12,046 bases of DNA from DSBX01 sp046484845. Lineage in GTDB: Bacteria > Hydrothermota > Tepidihabitantia > Tepidihabitantales > Tepidihabitantaceae. Below are positions 5,450 to 12,046 of the stretch, piece by piece; the first letter of the stretch is position 1, and every line of letters starts with the position of its first letter. Location of the stretch: NCBI GenBank assembly GCA_046484845.1, contig JAWOIB010000024.1, positions 1-12,046 of the forward strand. The letters are read 5' to 3'. Position numbers and translations under genes: made by a program. Below the pieces are notes generated by a model, which saw nothing but the letters and a program-made list of their open reading frames with translations, was not told the DNA's origin and ran no database searches.

Positions 5450-6058
5450 GTGCCTGCCGCCCCGGCCGCATTCACCCCGCCGATCCTCTTCAAGGAAGAG
5501 GCGGTGCGGGAGCTTTGCCGGCTGGCCCGGCAAGGCTACGACGTCCGTCACAAGCGCGAGACATTCGGATTCCTGTACGGCATCATCGACGCCGAACGCC
5601 GGCTCACCGTCCGCCACGCCCGCTACTACCGCGGCGGCACCAAGACCCGCTACCGGGTCACCCTCGACGAGCGCGAAATGCAGAAGCGGCGGCGGGAACT
5701 GGCCGCGGAGCTCCACGGCCGCTTCCTCGGCAGCTTCCACTCCCATGTCGAGGTCGGCGGCTTCATCTCGCGGGGCATGTCCGCCGACGACCGCCACAGC
5801 TTCCGCCAGGACGAAGACGCGCTCATCGAACTGCTCGTCTCGGTCTGGGCCGGCCGGCGCAAGAGCCTGCGCCCGACCCCGAAAACGATTATCGCCTGGG
5901 AACCCGGCGGCCTGCGCGGTCCCACGCCGGAGACTGCGGACCGGCCCGACCCGTCCCGCGGCTACAACTACCGCATCCGGGTCTACGTCCGCCAGAACGG
6001 CGGCGTGCGCCGGGTCCGCGTCCGGGTTATCCGCTCCGGCGTCATCATCGTCTACTGA
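5450..6058 (+). CDS. JAB/MPN (JAMM) metalloprotease-like protein
   Basis: A 202-residue protein with the features of a JAMM zinc isopeptidase/protease. The glutamate motif RETFGFLYG (E37) is followed by GSFHSHVEVGG (H97, H99) and SADD (S111, D113/D114). In canonical JAMM domains HxH is followed by seven residues, then S-x-x-D. Here an S-x-x-D appears only after 11 residues, while the first Ser at the usual place (FIS, 105-107) lacks its Asp. The metal site is probably intact with a 4-residue loop insertion, but this is worth testing. The C-terminus (about 165-202) is basic and beta-rich (RVRRVRVRV-like). Family members cleave ubiquitin-like tags, process sulfur carriers or release cysteine. 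No ubiquitin-like or E1-like gene is visible here, so the substrate is unknown. The start GTG is chosen from the adjoining promoter and because homology begins soon after. Confidence 0.82.
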   Translation: MPAAPAAFTPPILFKEEAVRELCRLARQGYDVRHKRETFGFLYGIIDAERRLTVRHARYYRGGTKTRYRVTLDEREMQKRRRELAAELHGRFLGSFHSHVEVGGFISRGMSADDRHSFRQDEDALIELLVSVWAGRRKSLRPTPKTIIAWEPGGLRGPTPETADRPDPSRGYNYRIRVYVRQNGGVRRVRVRVIRSGVIIVY

Positions 6059-6114
6059 ACAACGCCGGCGCGCCCGCGTCCGGCCCGGAAGCCTCCCCGC
6101 GCCCGGACCGCGGC

Positions 6115-6129
6115 CCCGGCAACGCCGGG
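6115..6129 (+). terminator. hairpin downstream of the JAMM gene
   Basis: CCCGGC - AAC - GCCGGG is a perfect 6-bp stem with a 3-base loop, starting 57 bases after the JAMM stop. An imperfect larger stem (arms 6075-6083 and 6103-6112 with one bulged C) precedes it. No long T-run follows, so termination strength is uncertain. Confidence 0.4.
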
Positions 6130-6130
6130 C

Positions 6131-6159
6131 TTGGACAACCGGCCTTTTGCCGGTATCAT
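6131..6159 (+). promoter_or_regulatory. possible promoter of the 126-residue gene, with internal dyad
   Basis: TTGGAC (6131-6136), a 17-bp spacer and TATCAT (6154-6159) form a moderate housekeeping-type promoter. The spacer contains a perfect dyad CCGGC - CTTTT - GCCGG (6139-6153). Such a dyad between the -35 and -10 boxes could be a regulator site or merely GC-rich symmetry. Confidence 0.45.
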
Positions 6160-6177
6160 TCTCAACGGAGGACAACT

Positions 6178-6558
6178 ATGAAGAAGAAGACCACGATCGG
6201 CTACCTTGAAGGCACCGACCCGATGTTCCTGAGCTACTGCACCGCGCTCGGCATCAACACCCTCCCGCTCTCGAACGGCTGGGACAGCCACGGCAAGTAC
6301 GTCGGCCTGCTGTCGCCGCGCGACAACCTCAAACTGGTCGTCGCCCCGCTGCACAAGCTGGTCGCGCCGGTCGAACTGACCCAGAAGCCCAGCGACTTCC
6401 TGCTCGCCTGCACCGTCCACCACATCCCGGTGCTGGTGGTCGCGCCCGCCGCGGTGCTGGCGCAGGCCAGGAAGCTGCTCGTCGGGGTGAAAGCCAGACT
6501 CGTCTGGAGCGCGCCGGAAGAACTGTTCGAAAAGGCGCTGGCCGCGCTGAAAAGCTAG
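6178..6558 (+). CDS. hypothetical 126-residue protein
   Basis: I do not recognise this protein. It is 126 residues, soluble, with no signal peptide or membrane segment. It alternates hydrophobic strands and helices (TIGYLEG, LKLVVAPLHKLVAPV, HIPVLVVAPAAVLAQARKLL, ARLVWSAPEELFEKALAAL), suggesting a small alpha/beta domain of Rossmann or response-regulator-like topology. Conserved-looking residues include the pair HH (around 81-82) and the only cysteines, C20 and C78. ATG is preceded by GGAGG at 6167-6171 with a 6-base spacing, a strong ribosome site that fixes the start. It follows the JAMM gene by 119 bp on the same strand, apparently with its own promoter. The stop TAG shares CTAG with the stop of the oppositely oriented TPR gene. 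Confidence 0.82.
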   Translation: MKKKTTIGYLEGTDPMFLSYCTALGINTLPLSNGWDSHGKYVGLLSPRDNLKLVVAPLHKLVAPVELTQKPSDFLLACTVHHIPVLVVAPAAVLAQARKLLVGVKARLVWSAPEELFEKALAALKS

Positions 6559-7640
6559 CCCGACCCGGTCGGACGCGCCGGCTTCCCGGCCACCGGGCCC
6601 GGCGCGTCTTCGCCGCTGATCCGCTCCAACAGCCCTGCCAGCCGGGCCAGCTCCGGCGGCTTCAACCCGAACCGTCGGCAACCCGCCGCGAACGCATCCG
6701 CGCCCAGCCGCTCGCGGACCAGCTTCAGGCCCTTGACCGTGTTCACCGCCCGGGCGGTATCGCGCATCTCCCCGAACAGCGCCAGCGCGCCGAGCAGGCT
6801 CCCCAACGCCGCCTCGCTCTCACCCCGCTCGAACTGCAACAGCCCGATGTTGCCCAGGAACTCACCCGCGGTCACCCGGTCCCCGGCCTTACGCGCGGCC
6901 GCCAACCCCCGGGCGTAGTACTCCAGCGCCTGCGCCTGCTCCCCGTGCGCCTGGTACGCCAGCCCGATCCGGCCCAGGTCGTACGCGATGCCGCGCCGGT
7001 TATCCAGCGCCTCGTTGATTGCCAGCGCCTCCAAGTGCAGGTCCAGCGCCCGGGCGGTCTCCCCGCGCGCCTGGAACACCAGCCCCAGCCGGCCCAGCCC
7101 GACCGCGGCCTGGACCTGGTTCCCGCTCTCCCGGTCCAGCGTCAGCGCCTGCTCCAGCGCTGCCCGGGCCAGCTCCGGCTCCGCCTGCGCCAGCCGCAAC
7201 AAGGCCAGGTTCGCGTACCCCGCCGCCCCGACCTGCTTCGCGCCCGCCTCCACGGCCAGCGCGGCCGCCCGCTCATACCGCTCAGCCGCCGGCTCCAGGC
7301 GGTTCCCGACATGGTGGCAGACCGCGGCCAGGTTCATCAACTCCGCCCGGACCTGTCCCTGCGCCTGCCCCGCCGCCCGTTCGAACAACCCAGCCGCGTC
7401 GTAGGGCTTCCCGGCATCGAACTCAGCCAGCGCCCGCTCCGCGGCCCGGCGCACCGGCCCCGGCGACCCGGTCAGCCCGTCGGCAGGCAGCCGAATGTCG
7501 CCCGCCTGCCTGCGCAACCGACCCAGCCGCCGCCTCAGTCGGGCGTCGGTCGAGAAGAAGAACAACATCAGCGCCGCGCCGACCACGACCGCGGTCAGCA
7601 GCCAGAACAAAGGTGAACCAGCCAGCGACTGCAACTCCAT
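6555..7640 (-). CDS. membrane-anchored tetratricopeptide (TPR) protein
   Basis: A 361-residue protein. Residues about 8-29 (SPLFWLLTAVVVGAALMLFF) form one N-terminal membrane helix followed by a basic stretch (RLRRRLGRLRR). The anchor is therefore in the inner membrane with the body in the cytoplasm. Residues about 75-300 hold roughly six TPR units of about 40 residues, the longer LGN/Rapsyn-like form. Typical pieces are GRLGLVFQARGETARALDLHLEAL, GRIGLAYQAHGEQAQALEYY and GNIGLLQFERGESEAALGSL (each quoted in part). TPRs are protein-binding scaffolds; no enzymatic domain is visible. The last 60 residues are a different helical segment and a Pro/Gly-rich tail. The start ATG at 7640 lies 7 bases after a -10 box and lacks a Shine-Dalgarno; longer upstream extensions have no signal. 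Role unknown. Confidence 0.88.
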   Translation of the reverse strand: MELQSLAGSPLFWLLTAVVVGAALMLFFFSTDARLRRRLGRLRRQAGDIRLPADGLTGSPGPVRRAAERALAEFDAGKPYDAAGLFERAAGQAQGQVRAELMNLAAVCHHVGNRLEPAAERYERAAALAVEAGAKQVGAAGYANLALLRLAQAEPELARAALEQALTLDRESGNQVQAAVGLGRLGLVFQARGETARALDLHLEALAINEALDNRRGIAYDLGRIGLAYQAHGEQAQALEYYARGLAAARKAGDRVTAGEFLGNIGLLQFERGESEAALGSLLGALALFGEMRDTARAVNTVKGLKLVRERLGADAFAAGCRRFGLKPPELARLAGLLERISGEDAPGPVAGKPARPTGSG

Positions 7641-7647
7641 CACAAGC

Positions 7648-7675
7648 AGTCTAAGCACGCCCGGTGCCGGGTCAA
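7648..7675 (-). promoter_or_regulatory. promoter of the TPR gene, predicted leaderless
   Basis: On the minus strand TTGACC (7675-7670, 5/6), a 16-bp spacer and TAGACT (7653-7648, 4/6) are followed after 7 bases by ATG 7640. This is the same geometry as at the deaminase and JAMM genes. Confidence 0.6.
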
Positions 7676-7742
7676 GACCGCCTGACAGCACGCGGCTCAG
7701 ACCGCCTCCGGGCTAACCTCAGCGATTGCCTGCTATTAGCGA

Positions 7743-8042
7743 TTCCCACCTACCTGCCCGGGCCGCCCGGAGGGCCATCCCGGGGGATATCCCCGGGACC
7801 GCCCCGGGGGCCGCCCCCGGGACCGCCCCGGGGATGGTAGTGGCAGCCGTCCCGGTAGCGGTTCCGGGAGCTGCTGCGGGAACCGCCGGGGTAGCCGCTA
7901 CCCGGGCCACCCGGGCAGCGGCTCCGGGAACCGTCGGGACAGCCGCCCCGGGAGCGGCCCCGGGAGCGGCTAGGGGAGCGGCTACCGGGGCGACCCGGGG
8001 AGTGCGGGTGGGGGTCGGGTCGGACCGCGGTCCCGGTTACCA
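7743..8042. repeat. 25 tandem copies of a degenerate 12-bp GC-rich repeat
   Basis: Cut into 12-mers from 7743, the stretch stays in phase to 8042 without an insertion or deletion. The consensus is about YCCGGGAGCCGC. Clearest copies: CCCCGGGACCGC at 7791 and 7815, CCCGGGAGCGGC at 7947 and 7959, and TAGGGGAGCGGC at 7971. The first two and last three units are weak. A 19-base exact duplication (7791-7809 and 7815-7833) lies 24 bp apart. Because CCCGGG is palindromic, the array folds extensively: GCGGTTCC (7858-7865) pairs with GGAACCGC (7879-7886), GTAGCGG (7855-7861) with CCGCTAC (7895-7901), and GGACCGCGGTCC (8022-8033) is a perfect palindrome. It fills nearly all of the 436-bp gap between the giant gene and the TPR gene. 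Several frames are open on both strands and would encode Pro-Gly-rich four-residue repeats, but none has a convincing start, so I do not call a gene. Confidence 0.85.
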
Positions 8043-8047
8043 CGATC

Positions 8048-8076
8048 CGGCACGACCCGCGGCGGTCGCACTGCCG
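8048..8076 (-). terminator. strong hairpin directly after the giant gene
   Basis: CGGCACGACC (8048-8057) pairs with GGTCG...TGCCG (8064-8076) across a 6-base loop, with a 3-base bulge (CAC) on one side. The stem has 10 bp and begins at the base next to the stop codon. There is no T-run. It is a likely end-of-transcript structure for the giant gene. Confidence 0.5.
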
Positions 8077-11000
8077 CTATCGCTGAATCACGAGCTTGCG
8101 GACGCCCGGCGCATCATGCATCACGCCTGATTCCTGGCGCACGAAGTAAATGCCCGGGCTCAGATGGCGGATATCATTCTCCCCCGGAGCCAGGTCCATC
8201 ACCCTACGGCCGGTGGCGTCGAACAGGCGGATGACGCAAGATGGAACCCCGGGCTCAACGGGCAGACACAGCACACCACGGATGATAGTCCCGATTGTGT
8301 GCTGCTGTCCGGGCGGAACTGACGGCGCGACCGCAACCCCGGAACGGCCCGGCCCGCCCCGGGCCTCAGCCTTCGGGTCGTACCGCCAGAACTCGTTGCA
8401 CCCGCCTCCCTTGAGGAGGTAGACTTCACCGGCATGGGTCGCCAGGGCCGCGCCCCGACCAACCCGTCGCCGGTCATCTCCCAGTGAAACATCCTCAAGC
8501 CGTGTCCAGGCATCCGCGTCGAGGTCGTACCGCCAGAACTCGTTGCCTCGGCCGCTGAGCGCATAGACCCCGGTATCCCCGTCCGCGGCCAGCGCTGCGC
8601 CTGCCCGGGTCCTGCGGTGCCGGCCGGGCGCGGCAGGCGGCAGTCCTGCCCGGGCAGACCAGCTGTCCCGTGCGGGCAGGTACTCGTAGAACTCGCTGCT
8701 CCCGCCCTTGAGCAGGAACAGCCGCCCCCGGGCAGCGACCAGGTCGGTGCCGTGACGACACCCGCGGCCCTGCGGACCGGGCGGCACCGGCCGGCGGGCG
8801 TGCCACCGGCCCGGCCCGACCAGGTACACCAGGAACCCGAGACGGCCGCCGCCGGTAGCCAGGTACACCTTGTCCGTGTCACCCGCGACGCAGGCCATCC
8901 CGGTCCCATACCGCACCGGTCGAAGCCCCTGCGGTAGTGATTCGAGTTGGTCCCATCGGTTCGTTTCCGATCGGTAGGCCAGGAACTCGCGTCCGCCGCG
9001 GCCCTTGATGAGGAACAGGTCATCCCCGGGACCGGCACAGACCGCTGAGCCGTCCCGCGCCGCCCGCTCCCCGGGCAGCCGGGCGAGCGCCAGCCAACTG
9101 TCGCCCTCCGGGTCGTAACGGAGCCAGTCCGATGTGCCGGACGCCCGCAGACCGAACAGGCCCGGTCCGGTTGCCACCAGCCTGGCCCCGCGGCGGACCG
9201 GACGCGCCGGAGCCCCGGCCGGCAGGTCGGCCAGCCGCTGCCAGCTCCGGGTCAGCAGGCTGTCCACTACCAGCGCAAACCGGCAGGTGTCGTTCTCCGG
9301 GCGCATGTCTCCCGGGAAGCGCACCACCGCCACCAGTTCGTACCTGCCCGGTGCGGCGTCCCAGGCCGCGAAACGCACCAGCGTGTCCCGGCCCACGCGC
9401 AGCACGAAATCGGTTGAGTCCTCGTATCCCGCCGCCCACAACCGCCCGACCGCGCGGCCCTCGTCATTACCGAGATTGCTGAACCGGACCGCGGGCACGA
9501 CCGGGCCGGCCGGGATTGTTTCCCCGGGCATCACAAACGCGGCCGCGGCCGCGTCGCGCACCACGACAAAGGTGCTGCCCGTAAGCGGTCCGACGACCAC
9601 GCTGTCCGGCAGGGCGATGAGCGAGCAACCCAGCGTATGTGTGCCGCGCTGGTGTGGGAACCAGACCGGGAATCCCAGCACCGTATCGCGGCCCGGTTGA
9701 AGCGCCGGAACCTGCACAGCCTCCGCGTAGCCGTCCCCGATGCCGAAGAACGCTTCGAACCCTGCCGGCTGTTCGCCGGTGTTCCGCACCCCCAGTCGGG
9801 GCACAACCGGCGGGCCGGAATCGACCTCTTCCCCGGGCGCGACAATCGCGGTCAGCCACAGGTCACCCTCGTGCAACGAGAACGCGGTGCCGGCGGTATC
9901 GTCGTCCGGCCGCATCTCGCCCTCAAGGTAGAGCGAGCAGCGAGCCGCGTACCGGCCCGGCGCCAGCCGCCCGACCTCGAACTGAACCGGCTCCGACAGG
10001 CCCGGAATAAGCGTCACCGGCTGACTTGCTGAGAAGAGCGTGGTATCCTCGCCCTCAACCCGGCAGAACGCATCGAACCGGGCGGTATCAGTTCCTGCAT
10101 TCCGGGCCTGGAACACGACCGCGACCGGCTCGCCGGCTCTCATCTCTCCGCGCGGCGCCAGGACCGAGTCCACTACCACATCTCGCACCACCACGAATGT
10201 CGCGCCCCGGCTCACGTCTGCGGGAAGCGTGTCCGGGAACAGGTACAGCGAACAGGCAATCGCCTGCTCCCCCCTCGCCTCTGCTGTCCATCGGCCGAAC
10301 TCGATGTCCTTTGCCTCCCCCGGGGACAGGCTGTCCACGGCCGAGGAGTCGGCGTAGCGCTCTCCAATCCGCAACCGCAGCAGGCACGTGACCGGCTCGG
10401 CCGAATTGTTGCGAACCCTCACCACCGGGATAACCCTGTCCGTCGAATCAACCACCGGCCCGGGCGAGACGATGCCGCTGATGCGGACTTCCGGCTCGTA
10501 CACCTCGAACCGGCAGGACCCGGTATCGTTCTCCGGCCGCATGTCCCCCTCGGCGCATACCGCCGCCCGCGCCCGGTACCTGCCCTTCGCCGCCGGCACG
10601 AAGCTCACGGCAGTCTCAGCACGGGCCCCGGCCGGAAGCAGGAACCGCAGGGAATCGAGAAACACGAGCCCGGCCAGCGAGTCCGCGACCTCGAACCGGC
10701 ACCAGCCCTCCACCGCGACATTGCCCGGGTTGTACAGCATCGCATTCAGTCGGACCGTATCGAGGACGCGCGCGAACTCCGGCGCGGCCAGCGACTCCAC
10801 CGCGACGTCAACCACCCGGACAAAGAACTCGCCACGCAACACGTTGTTGGCCGCGCAGGTATCGTACGGCAACACCGGTATTGAACAGGCCGGGACCTGC
10901 CTTCCCCGCGCGTGAGCGGTCCAGCCTCCGAACTCAAACGTATCGGAACCACCCGGCCCCAACCCGCTCACCACGACCGAGTCCATCCACCCGTCCGGCA

Positions 11001-12046
11001 TCAACAGCCAGGTAACGAAGTCCTCGGCGACCTCACCCTGGTTTGAGACCACGACCGAAATCCGCACGTCCCGCACGGAATCGACCGTGTCCGGCACGAA
11101 AAGGGCGGTGACCGCGACGTCTCGCACCGCCCCGGTGCGCCGCACGAATGCATCGGGGTTGCTCCCGCTGTATCGGAAATCGGTCCAGACCACCGCCAGC
11201 TCATCATCCGGTCCGAGGCACAACGTCGGGTTCTCCCTCTTCCCGACCGCGTCGGTGAGGCGGTACGGGTCAGACCAGTTCCGTCCCAGGCTATCCGCTC
11301 GAATGTGGAGCAACTGTGAGTCGGCTAGAGTGGTATCAAGAACGAAGGCCACGTGAACACCACCCGCGCTGTCTGCAAGGACCGAACCAAGCCAGGGACG
11401 GTATCCTGCCCCCGGTAGATGAACCACATCATGCCAAACGGCTTCTCTGCGTTGACGGTAAGCCAGGGTCTTCTGGCTGACAAGTGTGTCTCGCGACCAG
11501 AGTGCGTGGGTGACACCCCGGGAATCAAGAAACAAACTCGGCCCCTCACAGTGGTAGTGCTGGGCCAGAATCTCGACGGGGCCCCAGGCAGTATCACTTC
11601 GCACACGAAAGCGAATCTGCGGAACAGAACTGACGGAAGCCTGCCAGCCCACGACCAGTTCACCGTCAGCGTTGGCTGCCAACGAAGGCCGCGTGCAAAT
11701 CTGGCCAGGAACCCTTCCACTCAGGTACTCGACCTGCCCCCACTCAGCTCCTCCGCGTGCGCGTACGAGTACGTCGTAGATACCAATGCTTGTCTCTTCG
11801 CTCCACGCCACAAAAACCGAGTCCGCCTGACCCGGCGCGAGCGACGGAGTCACCACACCTGTCGCGAGTCTCGGAGTCTCGATCGAGCTCCAACTTCCTG
11901 TCGGCGCCCGGCGCCGATACTGAACCGCGCTGCCGTCAGCGGTCGACCACGCGACATGAACGCCACCCTCGTCGTCGGAAGCCAGGCAGGGATAACGCGC
12001 GCCGCTCGCTCCGTCTGAGATGAGTTCGTGCGGGCTCCAGACCCCG
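8077..12046 (-). CDS. giant secreted multidomain protein with propeller, CARDB-like, Kelch and type IX-sorting domains (5' truncated)
   Basis: The frame is open from the window's right edge to TAG at 8079-8077, giving 1322 visible residues; the N-terminus and any signal peptide lie outside. Visible residues 1-308: about six sialidase-like beta-propeller units of the pattern PSLA..dG..hVaW...W. Residues 309-928: six Ig-like CARDB-type domains, arranged as three copies of a two-domain module. Residues 935-1223: six Kelch-type units (tryptophans at 935, 984, 1031, 1081, 1129, 1180), with phrases such as FLLKGGSSEFYEY and YLLKGGGCNEFWRYD. Residues about 1245-1322: a C-terminal sorting domain of type IX secretion style (RLFDATGRRVMDL, SPGIYFVRQ, final KLVIQR). 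The protein is inferred to be exported and attached at or released from the cell surface, probably for adhesion or polymer binding. No catalytic residues are evident. A hairpin abuts its stop. Confidence 0.9.
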   Translation of the reverse strand, partial: GVWSPHELISDGASGARYPCLASDDEGGVHVAWSTADGSAVQYRRRAPTGSWSSIETPRLATGVVTPSLAPGQADSVFVAWSEETSIGIYDVLVRARGGAEWGQVEYLSGRVPGQICTRPSLAANADGELVVGWQASVSSVPQIRFRVRSDTAWGPVEILAQHYHCEGPSLFLDSRGVTHALWSRDTLVSQKTLAYRQRREAVWHDVVHLPGAGYRPWLGSVLADSAGGVHVAFVLDTTLADSQLLHIRADSLGRNWSDPYRLTDAVGKRENPTLCLGPDDELAVVWTDFRYSGSNPDAFVRRTGAVRDVAVTALFVPDTVDSVRDVRISVVVSNQGEVAEDFVTWLLMPDGWMDSVVVSGLGPGGSDTFEFGGWTAHARGRQVPACSIPVLPYDTCAANNVLRGEFFVRVVDVAVESLAAPEFARVLDTVRLNAMLYNPGNVAVEGWCRFEVADSLAGLVFLDSLRFLLPAGARAETAVSFVPAAKGRYRARAAVCAEGDMRPENDTGSCRFEVYEPEVRISGIVSPGPVVDSTDRVIPVVRVRNNSAEPVTCLLRLRIGERYADSSAVDSLSPGEAKDIEFGRWTAEARGEQAIACSLYLFPDTLPADVSRGATFVVVRDVVVDSVLAPRGEMRAGEPVAVVFQARNAGTDTARFDAFCRVEGEDTTLFSASQPVTLIPGLSEPVQFEVGRLAPGRYAARCSLYLEGEMRPDDDTAGTAFSLHEGDLWLTAIVAPGEEVDSGPPVVPRLGVRNTGEQPAGFEAFFGIGDGYAEAVQVPALQPGRDTVLGFPVWFPHQRGTHTLGCSLIALPDSVVVGPLTGSTFVVVRDAAAAAFVMPGETIPAGPVVPAVRFSNLGNDEGRAVGRLWAAGYEDSTDFVLRVGRDTLVRFAAWDAAPGRYELVAVVRFPGDMRPENDTCRFALVVDSLLTRSWQRLADLPAGAPARPVRRGARLVATGPGLFGLRASGTSDWLRYDPEGDSWLALARLPGERAARDGSAVCAGPGDDLFLIKGRGGREFLAYRSETNRWDQLESLPQGLRPVRYGTGMACVAGDTDKVYLATGGGRLGFLVYLVGPGRWHARRPVPPGPQGRGCRHGTDLVAARGRLFLLKGGSSEFYEYLPARDSWSARAGLPPAAPGRHRRTRAGAALAADGDTGVYALSGRGNEFWRYDLDADAWTRLEDVSLGDDRRRVGRGAALATHAGEVYLLKGGGCNEFWRYDPKAEARGGPGRSGVAVAPSVPPGQQHTIGTIIRGVLCLPVEPGVPSCVIRLFDATGRRVMDLAPGENDIRHLSPGIYFVRQESGVMHDAPGVRKLVIQR
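9262..11121 (-). repeat. three tandem copies of a two-domain (about 209-residue) CARDB-like module inside the giant gene
   Basis: The copies are 11121-10495, 10494-9868 and 9867-9262. Each begins with a domain ending in (A/G)CS followed by a VVRD-like strand, and continues with a second domain ending in G(D/E)MRP(E/D)(N/D)DT. The (A/G)CS cysteines are 211 and 209 residues apart; the MRP motifs are 209 and 203 apart. The repeat is clear at protein level and well diverged at DNA level, so it is an old duplication. Confidence 0.75.

Noticed and set aside
5240..6175. Minus-strand open frame of 311 codons opposite JAMM
   Set aside because: It overlaps the deaminase gene, the divergent promoters and JAMM, and shows no recognisable domain.
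5401..6177. Plus-strand open frame running in front of the 126-residue protein, making a 385-residue product
   Set aside because: It overlaps the JAMM gene in another frame and reads as Arg/Pro-rich noise. The real start is ATG 6178 with GGAGG.
7743..8042. CRISPR array
   Set aside because: The units are contiguous, 12 bp, degenerate and without spacers; no cas gene is present.
7750..8043. Minus-strand 97-codon Gly/Pro/Arg/Ser-rich frame across the repeat
   Set aside because: Its orientation fits the neighbours, but there is no Shine-Dalgarno or promoter, and composition alone explains the open frame. Kept only as a possibility under the repeat.
7726..8130. Possible gene across the 12-bp repeat (TTG start, 134 codons, Pro-Gly-Ala repeats)
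   Set aside because: There is no ribosome site, the start is weak, and it runs into the 3' end of the giant gene. Several frames are open only because the repeat lacks A/T.
9134..9700. Plus-strand 188-codon frame opposite the giant gene
   Set aside because: It is antisense to a repeat-rich gene of clear domain structure, and its translation has no coherent features.

Overview
The window looks like chromosomal DNA of a GC-rich bacterium (about 68-70% G+C in the stretches I counted). The best clue to its identity is the very large secreted protein at the right end. It carries six Kelch-type repeats with the phrase NEFWRYD and ends in a Bacteroidetes-style (type IX secretion) sorting domain. 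That combination, with a GT39-type membrane glycosyltransferase tail, is what I associate with candidate phylum WOR-3 and related lineages. This taxonomic placement is inference, not proof. I see no rRNA, tRNA, CRISPR array, insertion sequence or phage gene.

Layout. (1) Bases 1-2209, plus strand: a tight run of three genes, namely the C-terminal end of a probable membrane glycosyltransferase, a complete DASS/SLC13-family anion:sodium symporter that appears to start with CTG, and a small zinc-ribbon protein. (2) Bases 2210-5358, minus strand, read right to left: a CDA-fold deaminase resembling guanine deaminase, a leucyl aminopeptidase (M17), a Fur-family metalloregulator, and a histidine-rich six-helix membrane protein whose ATG overlaps the fur stop codon (TGATG). 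(3) Bases 5359-5449: a divergent promoter region, followed on the plus strand by a JAB/MPN (JAMM) metalloprotease-like protein and an unrecognised 126-residue protein. (4) Bases 6555-7640, minus strand: a membrane-anchored TPR protein, whose stop codon overlaps that of the 126-residue gene in one CTAG. (5) Bases 7641-8076: a non-genic stretch dominated by about 25 copies of a degenerate, exactly phased 12-bp GC repeat. (6) Bases 8077-12046, minus strand: a giant secreted multidomain protein, truncated at its N-terminus by the window edge.

Regulation. Four genes (deaminase, fur, JAMM, TPR) have a TTGACN - 16 bp - TANNNT promoter whose -10 box lies only 6-8 bases before a usable start codon, which predicts leaderless mRNAs. 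Four other genes (symporter, zinc ribbon, pepA, 126-residue protein) have clear Shine-Dalgarno sequences instead. At fur the promoter geometry conflicts with the first ATG and favours an in-frame GTG two codons later. A perfect 6-5-6 inverted repeat lies over the predicted transcription start there and is a good candidate operator.

Most interesting points: the fur/histidine-rich membrane protein pair (a candidate metal-handling unit), the leaderless promoter pattern, the 12-bp phased repeat, and the threefold duplicated two-domain module in the giant protein.
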